Part shown: piece by piece, positions 37,264 to 46,410 of the stretch
How the letters are laid out: every line of letters begins with the position of its first letter
Position numbering within the stretch: position 1 is the first letter of the stretch
DNA from: CAVTYH01 sp963738835
GTDB taxonomy: Bacteria > Planctomycetota > Planctomycetia > Pirellulales > JADZDJ01
DNA length: 64,000 bases
Direction: 5' to 3'
Assembly: GCA_963738835.1 (NCBI GenBank)
Contig: CAVTYH010000002.1
Location: 921,646-985,645 of the forward strand
Notes under the pieces: model-generated
Database searches by the model: none
Seen by the model: the letters and a program-made list of their open reading frames with translations, nothing else
What the model was told of the DNA's origin: nothing
Program-made: the position numbers and the translations under genes

Positions 37264-38130
37264 ATGAAACTCCTCAAGGGCAAACGATGCCTGCTCACCG
37301 GCGCTGCTTCCGGCATCGGTCGGGCTTTGGCGTTGGAACTGGCGCGCGAGGGCGTGCATTTATATCTGCTTGATGTCGATGCCGCGGGTTTGCAGTCGGT
37401 CATCGAAGAATGTCGCAGCCGCGGCGTGGTGGCCGTCGGCCGAAAATGCGATCTCTCGCAGCCGACGCAAATTTCTGCCGCCATTGCCGATTTGTTGGCT
37501 CGCTGGCAATACATCGATCTACTTGTGAACAACGCCGGCGTAGCGTTTTATGGCCCAACAGAAAACATGACCGGCGCACAATGGGATTGGTTGATCTCGA
37601 TCAACTTGCTCGCGCCGCTGCAAATCACGCGCGAACTGTTGCGAACATTGCTCGCCCGCGGCGAAGCCCATGTTTTGAACGTCTGCAGCATCTCCGGCGT
37701 GGTGGCCGGTGGACGATTCAATGCCTACCACACCAGCAAATTCGGCCTCACCGGTTTCACCGAAGCGCTACGGGCCGAATACAAACGCCGCGGCATCGGC
37801 GTGACGAACTTGTGCCCCGGCCCGGTGAGCAGTAATCTCTACAACCGCGCTGTGAGCGGTCGCAAAGATCCCGTTCCCAATCCGCCGGCATGGCTCTCTG
37901 CCTCGCCGGAACTGGTGGCCCGCCGCGGCGTGCGCGGCATCAAAAAGAACAAACGTCTGGTGCTCGTCACGCCGCTCGCCCGGTTGCTCTACTGGACCAA
38001 ACGTCTTTCCCCGGCATTGCTCGACAATCTAAACCACATCAGCCGCAAAAAACGGCCGCCACCAGTCGACACTGCCCAGGCCGAACCGCCACCGCTGTTC
38101 GAGCTCGAAGCCCTACGCTCCGCCGCCTAG
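37264..38130 (+). CDS. Short-chain dehydrogenase/reductase, copy 2
   Basis: A 288-residue classical SDR: TGAASGIGRALALE, NNAGVAFYGP, catalytic Ser in CSISGVVAG and YHTSKFGL. GGAGGTGTC directly precedes the ATG. The C-terminal basic tail (ISRKKRPPPVDT) is unusual. Like its upstream neighbour it probably oxidises or reduces a lipid-like alcohol/ketone, but the substrate is not evident. The two SDRs are in the same direction but only distantly similar. Confidence 0.87.
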   Translation: MKLLKGKRCLLTGAASGIGRALALELAREGVHLYLLDVDAAGLQSVIEECRSRGVVAVGRKCDLSQPTQISAAIADLLARWQYIDLLVNNAGVAFYGPTENMTGAQWDWLISINLLAPLQITRELLRTLLARGEAHVLNVCSISGVVAGGRFNAYHTSKFGLTGFTEALRAEYKRRGIGVTNLCPGPVSSNLYNRAVSGRKDPVPNPPAWLSASPELVARRGVRGIKKNKRLVLVTPLARLLYWTKRLSPALLDNLNHISRKKRPPPVDTAQAEPPPLFELEALRSAA

Positions 38131-38260
38131 AATGAGACCGGGCATCAACAGTCGCAAACGCTGATTGGACCTGCCATACTAAGGCGGAGACCGCCGCATT
38201 CCTATTAGGCGGCTGGTGGCCGCATTCGAGCTTTCCGTGGCCTACTGAAGGACTCAAGAA

Positions 38261-39208
38261 ATGAACCATATGCAGCGAATTTTTCTATCGTCATCAATGC
38301 ATTTCGGCAGTCGATTGCCTCCTCAGCATGTAGGACTATTACTGGCCTATTTGCCTGCAGCTGTACGCGCTGCCATTTCAATGTCGCTGAGACATCGAAG
38401 CAGACAACGAGGAAGACAACCAAGTTGGCTTAAACGGGCTGCTGACATTCGCTTTGTCGGTCACGAAGGCAACGGGCAAATCACACTCTTGTTTGAGGCA
38501 CCGACATTGGGTGACGCGGCAACGGAGCTTTATCAACAAGGCGAATTCTGGCAAACGCGCCCCGATGAAAGCGATACAGGATTCGATTTGCTTGGCGACG
38601 TGCTTACTGATGTGGAATCCCTGAATGCTGATAGCGAGCGATTCGACCCACCATTGTTACGCTTATTAATACATTTCCGATCCGTCTTTAAGCGTAGCCC
38701 ATATGAACAGGTTTCTGTCGAAAGCCGTCGTTATTCGCAGGCGAGGACTCCAAAGCTTTCGCCCGTGGTAATCAATAACGCGGAAAGCTTTCTCGCTAGT
38801 ACGCCTTCTCCGCATCAGGTTCGATTGGTTGGTCAGCTCGACATGCTTCGAGCCAGTACTGAAACATTTGCATTGCGACTTGATGATGGAAGCGATGTTC
38901 GAGGTGCTTTGCCAGAAGGCGCCATTGAATCAGTGAAACCGCTCCTAAATCGGCGCGTAGTCGTCAACGGAAGGGCGGTATTCCGAGCTTCGGGACGGCT
39001 CTTACGAATCGATGCCGAGAATGTGCGACCAGGCGAATCGGAGTCATCAGTGTGGTCGGTTCTGCCCCAGCCTCGCAATGGCAAGCTCGATGTCAGCAAA
39101 TTCCGCGTGCCGCAAGGTCCCCGCTCAGGCATGGCAGCCATTTTAGGCAAATGGCCGGGTGATGAATCCGAAGAAGAAGTCCAAGCGGCTTTGGAGCAAC
39201 TGTCCTAA
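38261..39208 (+). CDS. Putative large antitoxin partner of PIN toxin
   Basis: A 315-residue protein of no family I recognise. Residues 60-150 are alpha/beta (IRFVGHEGNGQITLLFEAPT; LLRLLIHFRSVFKRS). Residues 185-255 are beta-rich with an OB-like or RNA-binding look (VRLVGQLDMLRASTETFALR; NRRVVVNGRAVFRASG). The last 25 residues (AAILGKWPGDESEEEVQAAL) match the short C-terminal toxin-neutralising tail typical of antitoxins paired with PIN toxins. It overlaps the PIN gene by one base (TAATG). The role as antitoxin is inference, and its size is three to four times the usual. Confidence 0.65.
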   Translation: MNHMQRIFLSSSMHFGSRLPPQHVGLLLAYLPAAVRAAISMSLRHRSRQRGRQPSWLKRAADIRFVGHEGNGQITLLFEAPTLGDAATELYQQGEFWQTRPDESDTGFDLLGDVLTDVESLNADSERFDPPLLRLLIHFRSVFKRSPYEQVSVESRRYSQARTPKLSPVVINNAESFLASTPSPHQVRLVGQLDMLRASTETFALRLDDGSDVRGALPEGAIESVKPLLNRRVVVNGRAVFRASGRLLRIDAENVRPGESESSVWSVLPQPRNGKLDVSKFRVPQGPRSGMAAILGKWPGDESEEEVQAALEQLS

Positions 39209-39645
39209 TGATTGAGCCGCAACAGCTAATTGCACTCGATACAAATGTGTTAGTGAACTGGCTAAGGAACAACTCCACGGGTCAGTACCTGAAGGAGCAG
39301 TATCAACTTGACACTCGCGTCGAAAAACCATTGTTTTCTACGGTAGTCGAAGGCGAATTGCTGGGTCTAGCTCGTCGTTGGCAATGGGGCGAGGAACGAC
39401 TCAAGCAACTGGCAAAACTTCTCGATGAATTAGTTCGATTCAATTCCGGCATGCCGGCGGTCGTAGAGGCCTATGCAGAATTGTATTTTCAGAGTTCTAG
39501 CACAGGCCATACTACTGGCGAGAATGATCTCTGGATCGCCGCATCTGCGAGAGCCGCAGGTGCAGTGCTGTTAACGAATGACAATGGTTTCTCTTGGATG
39601 CATCCAAATCTAGTACGAATTGAACTTGTGCCAAACATTCCATGA
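39208..39645 (+). CDS. PIN domain ribonuclease (VapC-like toxin)
   Basis: A 145-residue PIN domain. The acidic active-site residues appear as Asp11 (IALDTNVLV), Glu48 (VVEGEL), Asp107 (GENDLWIAA) and Asp125 (LTNDNGF), the standard quartet. VapC-type toxins cleave tRNA or rRNA with Mg2+. It is translationally coupled to the preceding 315-residue gene. No other toxin gene is nearby. Confidence 0.88.
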   Translation: MIEPQQLIALDTNVLVNWLRNNSTGQYLKEQYQLDTRVEKPLFSTVVEGELLGLARRWQWGEERLKQLAKLLDELVRFNSGMPAVVEAYAELYFQSSSTGHTTGENDLWIAASARAAGAVLLTNDNGFSWMHPNLVRIELVPNIP

Positions 39646-39678
39646 TGGCAGTATTTTTAGATTCGCGCGGGGAAGATA

Positions 39679-40419
39679 ATGACAACACGTTTTCTGCAAT
39701 CCGGGCTTGTATCTATTACAGTACACTTCGTGGTTATTGGCTACGTTGTTGTCGCCTCAACTAAGGCGGCAATCGAAGATCCAGCCGCCATACTCACGCA
39801 GGGCTTCACACCCCAACTGCTGCATTACGAAGTGCAGCATCCGTATGATTTGAAGCTCGAAGATCGCTACAGCTACGACAAGGCGACCGATACGCACAAT
39901 CTGTGGGTGCTGGCTTCCGACAAGCCGCATGCGCCGCCGCCGAACAAAACGGCCGCCCGCACCGAGTTTCGCCTGAAGGACGACAACTACAAGCCCGACA
40001 CAGGGCTGCACATGCTCGATTGCGACATGTTCATTGTGCCCGGCACATTCGCGTGCATCACACAGGTGTTCGGCACCGGACCGATGGCCATGATCATTGT
40101 CGATAAAGACGGCACCATCAGCGATTTGCGCACGCACCAAATAATCGCCAAAGACATGAACGGCAAGTGGTTCAACTGGAAAGTGATTCACGACACCGCC
40201 GCCGAAGGCAAAGGGGCGATCAAAATTTACATCGACGGCCAACTGGCCGATGGCGACGTGTCAGCCAAAAAGCAAGCGTCGTACTATTTCAAATGCGGTC
40301 TTTACTCCCGTCACGGCAGCGACCGCAGCGAAATTAAAATCCACAACTTGAAATACTGGGTGAAAGCGCTGGCCGAATCAAAAGCCGATCCCGCGAAGAC
40401 TAGCGCTGCCGGTAACTGA
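39679..40419 (+). CDS. PL7-like secreted polysaccharide lyase (alginate_lyase2 fold)
   Basis: A 246-residue exported protein with a jelly-roll fold. Three signatures of PL7 alginate lyases can be seen in order: RTEFRL (normally RSELR), TQVFG (normally QIH) and YYFKCGLYSRHG (normally YFKAGVYNQ). The QIH motif reads QVF, so substrate choice or activity may differ. GGGGAAGAT lies before the ATG. It follows the PIN gene and precedes an SGNH hydrolase in the same direction. Confidence 0.65.
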   Translation: MTTRFLQSGLVSITVHFVVIGYVVVASTKAAIEDPAAILTQGFTPQLLHYEVQHPYDLKLEDRYSYDKATDTHNLWVLASDKPHAPPPNKTAARTEFRLKDDNYKPDTGLHMLDCDMFIVPGTFACITQVFGTGPMAMIIVDKDGTISDLRTHQIIAKDMNGKWFNWKVIHDTAAEGKGAIKIYIDGQLADGDVSAKKQASYYFKCGLYSRHGSDRSEIKIHNLKYWVKALAESKADPAKTSAAGN

Positions 40420-40460
40420 AGCGTCAGAAATCTTTCCTGTAAACATTTAAGGCCGCCGAT

Positions 40461-41141
40461 ATGAAACGACATGCAATCCTCGGGCTCTCCGCGGTTCTCT
40501 TGCTGGCCAGCAGTCGTCTGGCCTGGTGTGCCGATAAGCCCCACGATTTTGCCAAATGGGAAAAAGAGATCGCAGCTTTCGAAGAAGCCGATCGCAAAGA
40601 GATGCCGCCGAAGGGCGCAATCGTGTTCACCGGCTCTTCGACCATTCGCCGCTGGACCAGTTTGAAGGACGATTTCGCCGGTCACAAAGTCGTCAATCGT
40701 GGTTTCGGCGGCTGCGAAATTCTCGATTGCACCCACTTTGCCGACCGCATGATTTTCCCGTACGAGCCGTCGGCCATTTTCCTGCGCTGCGGCGGAAACG
40801 ACATTCACAATGGCAAAACGCCGGAGCAGGTGTTCAAAGATTTCAAAGATTTCGTTGCCAAGGTTCACGAGCGGCTGCCGAAGACCGAGATTTTTTACAT
40901 CTCGCAAAATCCGACGCTGGCCCGGTGGAGCCAGAAAGATCAAGAGCAGGAGCTGAACAACATGGTGCAGGCGATGATCGCTGACACGCCGTATTTGAAG
41001 TACATCGACGTGTCGACGCTGCCGCTCGATGCCAACGGCCAAGTGCGGCCGGAACTGTTTGTCGAAGACAAACTGCACTTCAACGCCGCCGGCAACAAAC
41101 TCTTGGCCGAAAAAGTGCGTCCCTACCTGCCGAAGCCATGA
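40461..41141 (+). CDS. SGNH/GDSL hydrolase
   Basis: A 226-residue secreted hydrolase (leader MKRHAILGLSAVLLLASS). SGNH blocks: FTGSSTIRRW (block I Ser), NRGFGGCEI (Gly), RCGGNDIHNG (Asn) and EDKLHFNAAG (Asp/His). It resembles platelet-activating-factor acetylhydrolase-like esterases that deacetylate polysaccharides. Neighbouring PL7-like gene supports a carbohydrate-esterase role. Confidence 0.85.
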   Translation: MKRHAILGLSAVLLLASSRLAWCADKPHDFAKWEKEIAAFEEADRKEMPPKGAIVFTGSSTIRRWTSLKDDFAGHKVVNRGFGGCEILDCTHFADRMIFPYEPSAIFLRCGGNDIHNGKTPEQVFKDFKDFVAKVHERLPKTEIFYISQNPTLARWSQKDQEQELNNMVQAMIADTPYLKYIDVSTLPLDANGQVRPELFVEDKLHFNAAGNKLLAEKVRPYLPKP

Positions 41142-41181
41142 TTGGTTCGGCCGGCGCCTTCGCTCTGAAAGGAGCAAGCCG

Positions 41182-43314
41182 ATGCTTTACGCATTGCAGA
41201 TTGCTGAACTTCGACGGTCGCTGATTTTCGCCTTGCTAATTGTGTGCATGGCCGTCACTGCTACGGTTAAAGCCGCCGGTAGCGCCGACCAGGAGGTTCG
41301 TGAGGGAGATGCCGTCGGCAGCATCTCAGGGCACGTGATCGATAGCCACAGCCAGCCACTGCCGTGCGCACAAGTGCGGTTGCACCAATCGGACAACAAA
41401 ATGCGCGATTACGGCCCAGCGATTGCCAAAACCGAAGCCGATGCCCAAGGGCGCTTTCAATTTCCCGCGGTTGCGGACGGAGTTTACATTGTTGCTGCCG
41501 ACTCGCGCGGACTGGCGACCTCGCGGTTTGCAACGATTTTGGAAAACAAGCAGCATCAGAAATTCGAGATCGCGCTGCGGCAGGCGGTGCAGCCAATCAT
41601 CAAATTTCAAACCGAATCGGGCCAGCCGATTGCCGGCGTGACGCTGCGAGAATTGCGTTGCCGTGACGCCAACGGCGACTTTTGGCTGCGAACAACATCC
41701 CCGCAAAATTGGGCTTCGCTGGGAATGGCTGTTGAAGCCAGCCATGCCGATGGTCTGATGCGCTTGCCGTCCTTGCCAGACGGAACCGTTATCACCGCAG
41801 CGACGTTCGACCACGCAGATTTTGCTCCCGTGAAAATCAAAGACGTGCCGGCGGCTTCCGGCGTCATAGCCACGGCTGCGATGCATCCCGGCGTGCAGCT
41901 TAAGTTCCACATCAGTCCGCTAGCCGATGGAAAAACTGTAGCCTCGGTCAAGCTGACGGTCAGTCACGCAGACCGTGAAAACCCGTCGTATTTATTTCGG
42001 CAAGATCTTCCGGTGCATGACGATGGTACAGCCACGGTCACGGTCGAGCCGGGAAAGTACGAGATGGTTCAACTAGAGCACGACGACTATTTTGTTACAC
42101 CCACTTATCGCCAGACCGATCCCTTCCAGTCTTTGGAAATTAACTCCGGGCAAAACAATGAATTCAATTTTGAAGTTCACCGCAAAATCAGCGCCCGCGG
42201 CAGGGTAATCGACGCAACCACCGGCCAGCCCATCAAGGAGGAGTACGTTGCGGCACGCATTCCCAATCAGACAAGAAGCGATTGGTGGCATGCCGACGGA
42301 GCGGATACGGATGCGAAGGGAGATTACACGTTGGAACTTCCAGCCGGGCCGGTACGCCTATCAATATACTGCGACGATCGCACCCTGGGAAAAGCGTACT
42401 TGGAAGTGCGAATCGCGGAAGACGGCTCGACCACTTTGCCCGACATCAAACTGCGGCCCAACCCCAAAATCAGTGGCCGAGTGATCGATCCCGACGGCAA
42501 ACCGGTGGCTGGGGCCATTGTTCGCTTGCAGGGCATTTTTAAATTTCTGCGGCAACCTCCGGCGGCGACCGACAACGAGGGCCATTTTGAACTGCAAGTC
42601 AGGCGAGTCCCGGAAGATTTCGACAGCGACAGCCTGGAGCTCGCCTGGACGCATCCGCTGGACGTGTTTCATCCCACGAAACCTCTTTCCGTGCGGACGG
42701 AGGTTCACTTGGATAAGCCCGAATTGTTCTCGAACATGACGATCCAGTTACAACCGGAGGGCTACGACGAGTTTCTCAAGCGAGCCGAGGCGCCGACGAC
42801 GGATTGGGAGCGCAAGCGGCTCGCCCGAGTAGCGGAAGAAAGGAATTCACAGCCGTCGCTGATCGGCCAGCCCGCCCCCGAATTGGACGGATTGCTGTGG
42901 GCCAATACCGAGAAACCAATGCGCCTGGCCGATTTCCGCGGCAAATACGTGCTGCTGGATTTTTGGACCGTCTGGTGTGGCGTCTGCCACGCCGAATTTC
43001 CCGAAGTGAAGCTACTGCACGAAACGTACAAGGATCAGGGACTCGTGGTGATTGGCGTTCACAATAACTCGGTCGATGCCGACTCCGTTCAAGAACACAT
43101 CCAGCAGCAGGGGCTGAAGTTTCCCAACGTCATCGATCAGCGCGATGGCCGGATCTTGGCCAGTTACCAAAAGATCGGCGCCGTGAACGGATATCCGAGT
43201 TACATCTTGATCGGCCCGGACGGCAAGATCGTGCAGACGGACCAACTTTGGAACAATAAGTTCGAGGTTGTCCGCAAATGCCTGTTCGGCAGCGGCAAAT
43301 CTGGGGGCAAATAA
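41182..43314 (+). CDS. Carboxypeptidase-regulatory-like repeats fused to TlpA thioredoxin
   Basis: A 710-residue exported protein (LIFALLIVCMAVTATVKA). Several beta-sandwich domains of the carboxypeptidase regulatory type occur: ISGHVIDSHSQPLPCAQVRL, SARGRVIDATTGQPI and ISGRVIDPDGKPVAGAIVRL. They end in a TlpA-like thioredoxin (residues ~570-700) with WTVWCGVCHAEFPEV and VNGYPSYILIGPDGK; the active site is CGVC. It is a periplasmic thiol-disulfide or resistance protein with adhesive domains. GAAAGGAG precedes the ATG. It follows the SGNH gene by 40 bases. Confidence 0.82.
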   Translation: MLYALQIAELRRSLIFALLIVCMAVTATVKAAGSADQEVREGDAVGSISGHVIDSHSQPLPCAQVRLHQSDNKMRDYGPAIAKTEADAQGRFQFPAVADGVYIVAADSRGLATSRFATILENKQHQKFEIALRQAVQPIIKFQTESGQPIAGVTLRELRCRDANGDFWLRTTSPQNWASLGMAVEASHADGLMRLPSLPDGTVITAATFDHADFAPVKIKDVPAASGVIATAAMHPGVQLKFHISPLADGKTVASVKLTVSHADRENPSYLFRQDLPVHDDGTATVTVEPGKYEMVQLEHDDYFVTPTYRQTDPFQSLEINSGQNNEFNFEVHRKISARGRVIDATTGQPIKEEYVAARIPNQTRSDWWHADGADTDAKGDYTLELPAGPVRLSIYCDDRTLGKAYLEVRIAEDGSTTLPDIKLRPNPKISGRVIDPDGKPVAGAIVRLQGIFKFLRQPPAATDNEGHFELQVRRVPEDFDSDSLELAWTHPLDVFHPTKPLSVRTEVHLDKPELFSNMTIQLQPEGYDEFLKRAEAPTTDWERKRLARVAEERNSQPSLIGQPAPELDGLLWANTEKPMRLADFRGKYVLLDFWTVWCGVCHAEFPEVKLLHETYKDQGLVVIGVHNNSVDADSVQEHIQQQGLKFPNVIDQRDGRILASYQKIGAVNGYPSYILIGPDGKIVQTDQLWNNKFEVVRKCLFGSGKSGGK

Positions 43315-43564
43315 AATTCGGACAAGGCCAGCCGCGAGGCGCGCTACTTTGGCTCCGACAGCGGAAAGGCGCAGCCTTGTCCTACGGGTTGAACGGATGG
43401 ACGAAGACCGTTACCGTCGCCTCACGGCTGATCGATTCGGACACCTATAACAGTATTCGCGCGTGAAGTTCCGAGATTCTTCTTGGCGGCATTTTAGTTT
43501 TTGATAATCAGTGCAATATATGCTAAAAGTGTGCATTCCGAACGAGTCAGGGAGTGCTTCAATC

Positions 43565-45244
43565 ATGCGTTGCCACAGCGCTTGTTTTATCGCAAGCTGT
43601 GTACTTTTTATTGCCGTGGCTTTTCCTGCCTATGCACACTCGCAGCAGACGCAACTCAATACGATCGCACTGTCCGGTTCTACAGGCACGTCGTTGGGCT
43701 TCGGACCAAACCTGAACAGCGACGATTCCTTTACGGGCTTCGGGCTCCCAGAGCTCAATGCTTCGGGTCAAGTGGCGTTCGGAGCAAGTGAAACCGGATC
43801 GAGCCGGGTATTTAATGGGATTTGGACCAATGTTGGCGTTTCATTAAAGTTAACGGTCAACGGTGTCAATCTCAGCCCAATTTTGAATTCCTCGGGCAGT
43901 CTGGGGTTCTACTCGAGTCTAACAGTGGGTTCGACAAGTGGCACTGGGCTCTGGACGACCAGCACTGGAGTGCTTGCTCCCATTGCTCTTGCAGGAAGCG
44001 CAACATTTGGGCCAAACCTCGGGCCGGGCGTTACTTTCACTGGCTTCAATTCGTCGTTCTATAACTTCAACATGTCATTCGGTGCTCACGGTGAGGCTGC
44101 ATTTGCGGCAGGAGTTTCAGGCACCGGTATTACATCAGCAAACAGCGGTGGGTTGTGGACGAACGTCGACGGCGCGTTGCATGCCATCGCCAGATCTGGC
44201 GTTGACGACTTGGGACCGCATCTCGAGACCGGAGTTACGTTCAACGGAATTCGAAACCCGGTGATGAGTTCGGCGGGTAACGTCGTCTTTGATTGTTTTC
44301 TTGCTGGTCCTGGCATTGATTCAACAAACAATAACGCCATTTTCAGCAGCACCGGCGGCGCACTCACGCTTATCGCCCGATCTGCTCCCATTGGCCCAGG
44401 CCCGAATGTAGAACCTGGTGTGCAGTTCTCCGTCTTCGACGACAGTCAGCGGTTTGGCATCAACGTCAAAGGAGAAATCACCTTCCAATCAACTCTAGCC
44501 GGTCCCGGAATTGACAGTAGCAATTCTGCCGGACTCTGGACAAACGTTGGTGGAACGCTACATGTTCTGGCCCGAAAGGGAAGCGTTGGACCCGGTCCGA
44601 ATCTGGGCCCAGGCGTGTACTTCACCGGGCAATTTGAAGTTAACAACATGCATCCGGTCTTAAACGCGAATGGCAATTCTGCATTTCTTGGCTTTTTGAC
44701 GGGCACCGGCATTGATGGCACCAACGATACCGGGATTTGGACTGACGTAGGCGGAAGTCTCCATTTGGTGGCCCGGGAACTGAGCCAGGACCCAGGTCCC
44801 TTAGGCTTAGGCAGTACTACGTTAGGGGCACCATTCATCAATGCCTCGGGTCAAATTGCGTTTCTCGGCCGGTATGTCGACAGTCCGTCCGGGCCGTCCG
44901 CTAACCCTTCACTTTTTCTTTGGACGAACGGCCAGCTAAGAACCATCGCTCACGTCGGCGACTCGATCGATGTGAATCCGGATCCCAATGTGCAAGATAT
45001 TCGAAAAATATCGAGCATTGGATTCTTTGACGGAAACAGCGCCACCGTAGGCGGATCGGGTGGCGAAGATGGTCGGAGGTTGCCTTTGAACGACGACGGA
45101 CTGCTTGTCTTTGAGCTTAGCTTCACTGACGGGAGCAGTGGAATTTTCACGGCCCTGGCGCCGGTCCCTGAACCATCAGGTTTAGAATTGGGCATCATTG
45201 CTTTCATCGCGCTTGGTTTATACAGATGCCGCCTGCCCGATTGA
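43565..45244 (+). CDS. PEP-CTERM repeat protein
   Basis: A 559-residue secreted protein (leader ACFIASCVLFIAVAFPAYA). At least seven imperfect repeats of about 65 residues occur, each with a core like GPNLGPGVTFTGF followed by NASGQVAF and GLWTNVGG, suggesting a beta-propeller or solenoid. The C-terminus has PVPEPSGLELG, a hydrophobic helix and a short basic end. The family is common in planctomycetes and has no known function. ATG at 43565 is used because GGGAG lies eight bases upstream. Confidence 0.78.
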   Translation: MRCHSACFIASCVLFIAVAFPAYAHSQQTQLNTIALSGSTGTSLGFGPNLNSDDSFTGFGLPELNASGQVAFGASETGSSRVFNGIWTNVGVSLKLTVNGVNLSPILNSSGSLGFYSSLTVGSTSGTGLWTTSTGVLAPIALAGSATFGPNLGPGVTFTGFNSSFYNFNMSFGAHGEAAFAAGVSGTGITSANSGGLWTNVDGALHAIARSGVDDLGPHLETGVTFNGIRNPVMSSAGNVVFDCFLAGPGIDSTNNNAIFSSTGGALTLIARSAPIGPGPNVEPGVQFSVFDDSQRFGINVKGEITFQSTLAGPGIDSSNSAGLWTNVGGTLHVLARKGSVGPGPNLGPGVYFTGQFEVNNMHPVLNANGNSAFLGFLTGTGIDGTNDTGIWTDVGGSLHLVARELSQDPGPLGLGSTTLGAPFINASGQIAFLGRYVDSPSGPSANPSLFLWTNGQLRTIAHVGDSIDVNPDPNVQDIRKISSIGFFDGNSATVGGSGGEDGRRLPLNDDGLLVFELSFTDGSSGIFTALAPVPEPSGLELGIIAFIALGLYRCRLPD

Positions 45245-46410
45245 AATCACGTGCTCCGGCGTGCTCAACTTAGCGAATGGCAGCGCACCGATCGCGTCCC
45301 GCTTGGCCCGATACTGCTGCTAATTTTGCTAGGAGTCAGCGAACGTACTTACACAGTTGGGGGCTTTGCCCGCAGAGAGACAAAGGGGAGAGACAAAGGG
45401 GACATTCTACTTTTTTAGTTGCTCAAGCTCGCTTGTCCTGACGAGGCAGAACCAAATTGCTCAGCCTGGGTCCTGTGCTGAAATGCGAAAGTCTGACCGG
45501 CGCCCCAACGGGGTAACCTATGTCAGCCCGGGGCAAGCGAAGGCGGCGCTCGCCGCAGAGCGTCACCCTGGGTAAAGCGTGGTCATCAATGAGTCTGCCC
45601 GCCCCAAGAGGGCAAAATAGATTCGGGTCAATTTATTCCGCATCATTTCCGTTTCCCGATGCGGTCGCCGGTATATTTCGCCCCGTTGGGGCTTCGATGA
45701 TTTGCTTGAATCGCGAACCCAGGGCGACGCCGCGCCGCGGCGGCTGGCTTGCCCTGGGCTGACATAGTGCGCTCCTTTGGAGCTCGGCATGCGGACTGTG
45801 GCACGTTTTAAAGTCTTGACCGACGACCCGTAATGTGTTATTATGTACACTATAATGTCGGAAGCCAGTCGGCGACTAGCCGCTAGCGAGCCAAGAGCGA
45901 AAGTATTTTTCGGATCCGACGATCCACGGCGACGAGGAGCGGCTGCGGACAGCCGCGGCTACATGGTGCGGCGAAAGAATTTTGACGCGGTCGATGAAGA
46001 TCTTAAAACCACGTGCAGCAAAGGGTTGCGATTCGAAAGAGGACCAAGTTGTGACATTGAATGCCAAAATTCGCGGAGTTTTGTCGCGGGCTGGCGGCGA
46101 AGCGCTCGGGAAATTACGAGGCGCGGCGGATCGCGGCAGCGCACAATTGGGGAATTGTGCGCGTTTTAATGGGGCCCCCAGTGAGATGGACAAAATTCAA
46201 CGGCTCGAGAATTGTCGTGCGAAATCGCGATTTTTCGCGCGCCGAATGCAAAACGGCAGCGACAAAATTCGCCAGGTTTTATGCGGCCTGATTGGAAAGT
46301 TCGCTGTGCCGGCGGTTTGAAACCGCGCTTCGGCGATGGTTATCATAACCACGACTGGCGCAGCGGGCCGTACGGGCCGGCTGGCGAAAATCAATTTCAA
46401 TCGGGGGGGA
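45245..46410. other. Long non-coding region with repeats
   Basis: 1166 bases without a recognisable gene. It contains a 13-base tandem repeat GAGACAAAGGGGA at 45377-45402, just before GACATTCTACTTTTTTAG. The long inverted repeat at 45502-45790 follows, then about 600 bases (45800-46400) with repeated AAAATTCGC-type words. Open frames here lack starts, ribosome-binding sites or homology. It may hold the promoter and leader of the GH28 gene. Confidence 0.5.
45502..45790. repeat. Large inverted repeat element
   Basis: ATGTCAGCCCGGGGCAAG (45520-45537) pairs with CTTGCCCTGGGCTGACAT (45748-45765), and CGTCACCCTGGGT (45561-45573) with ACCCAGGGCGACG (45717-45729). Further palindromes GCCCCAACGGGG (45502) and CGCCCCGTTGGGGC (45679) lie at and within the arms. 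It looks like a dispersed, possibly miniature mobile element; no transposase is present. Confidence 0.75.

Noticed and set aside
45377..45420. Transposase gene near GGGGACATTCTAC
   Set aside because: Only the short repeat words are present; no HUH, DDE or other transposase motif can be translated nearby.
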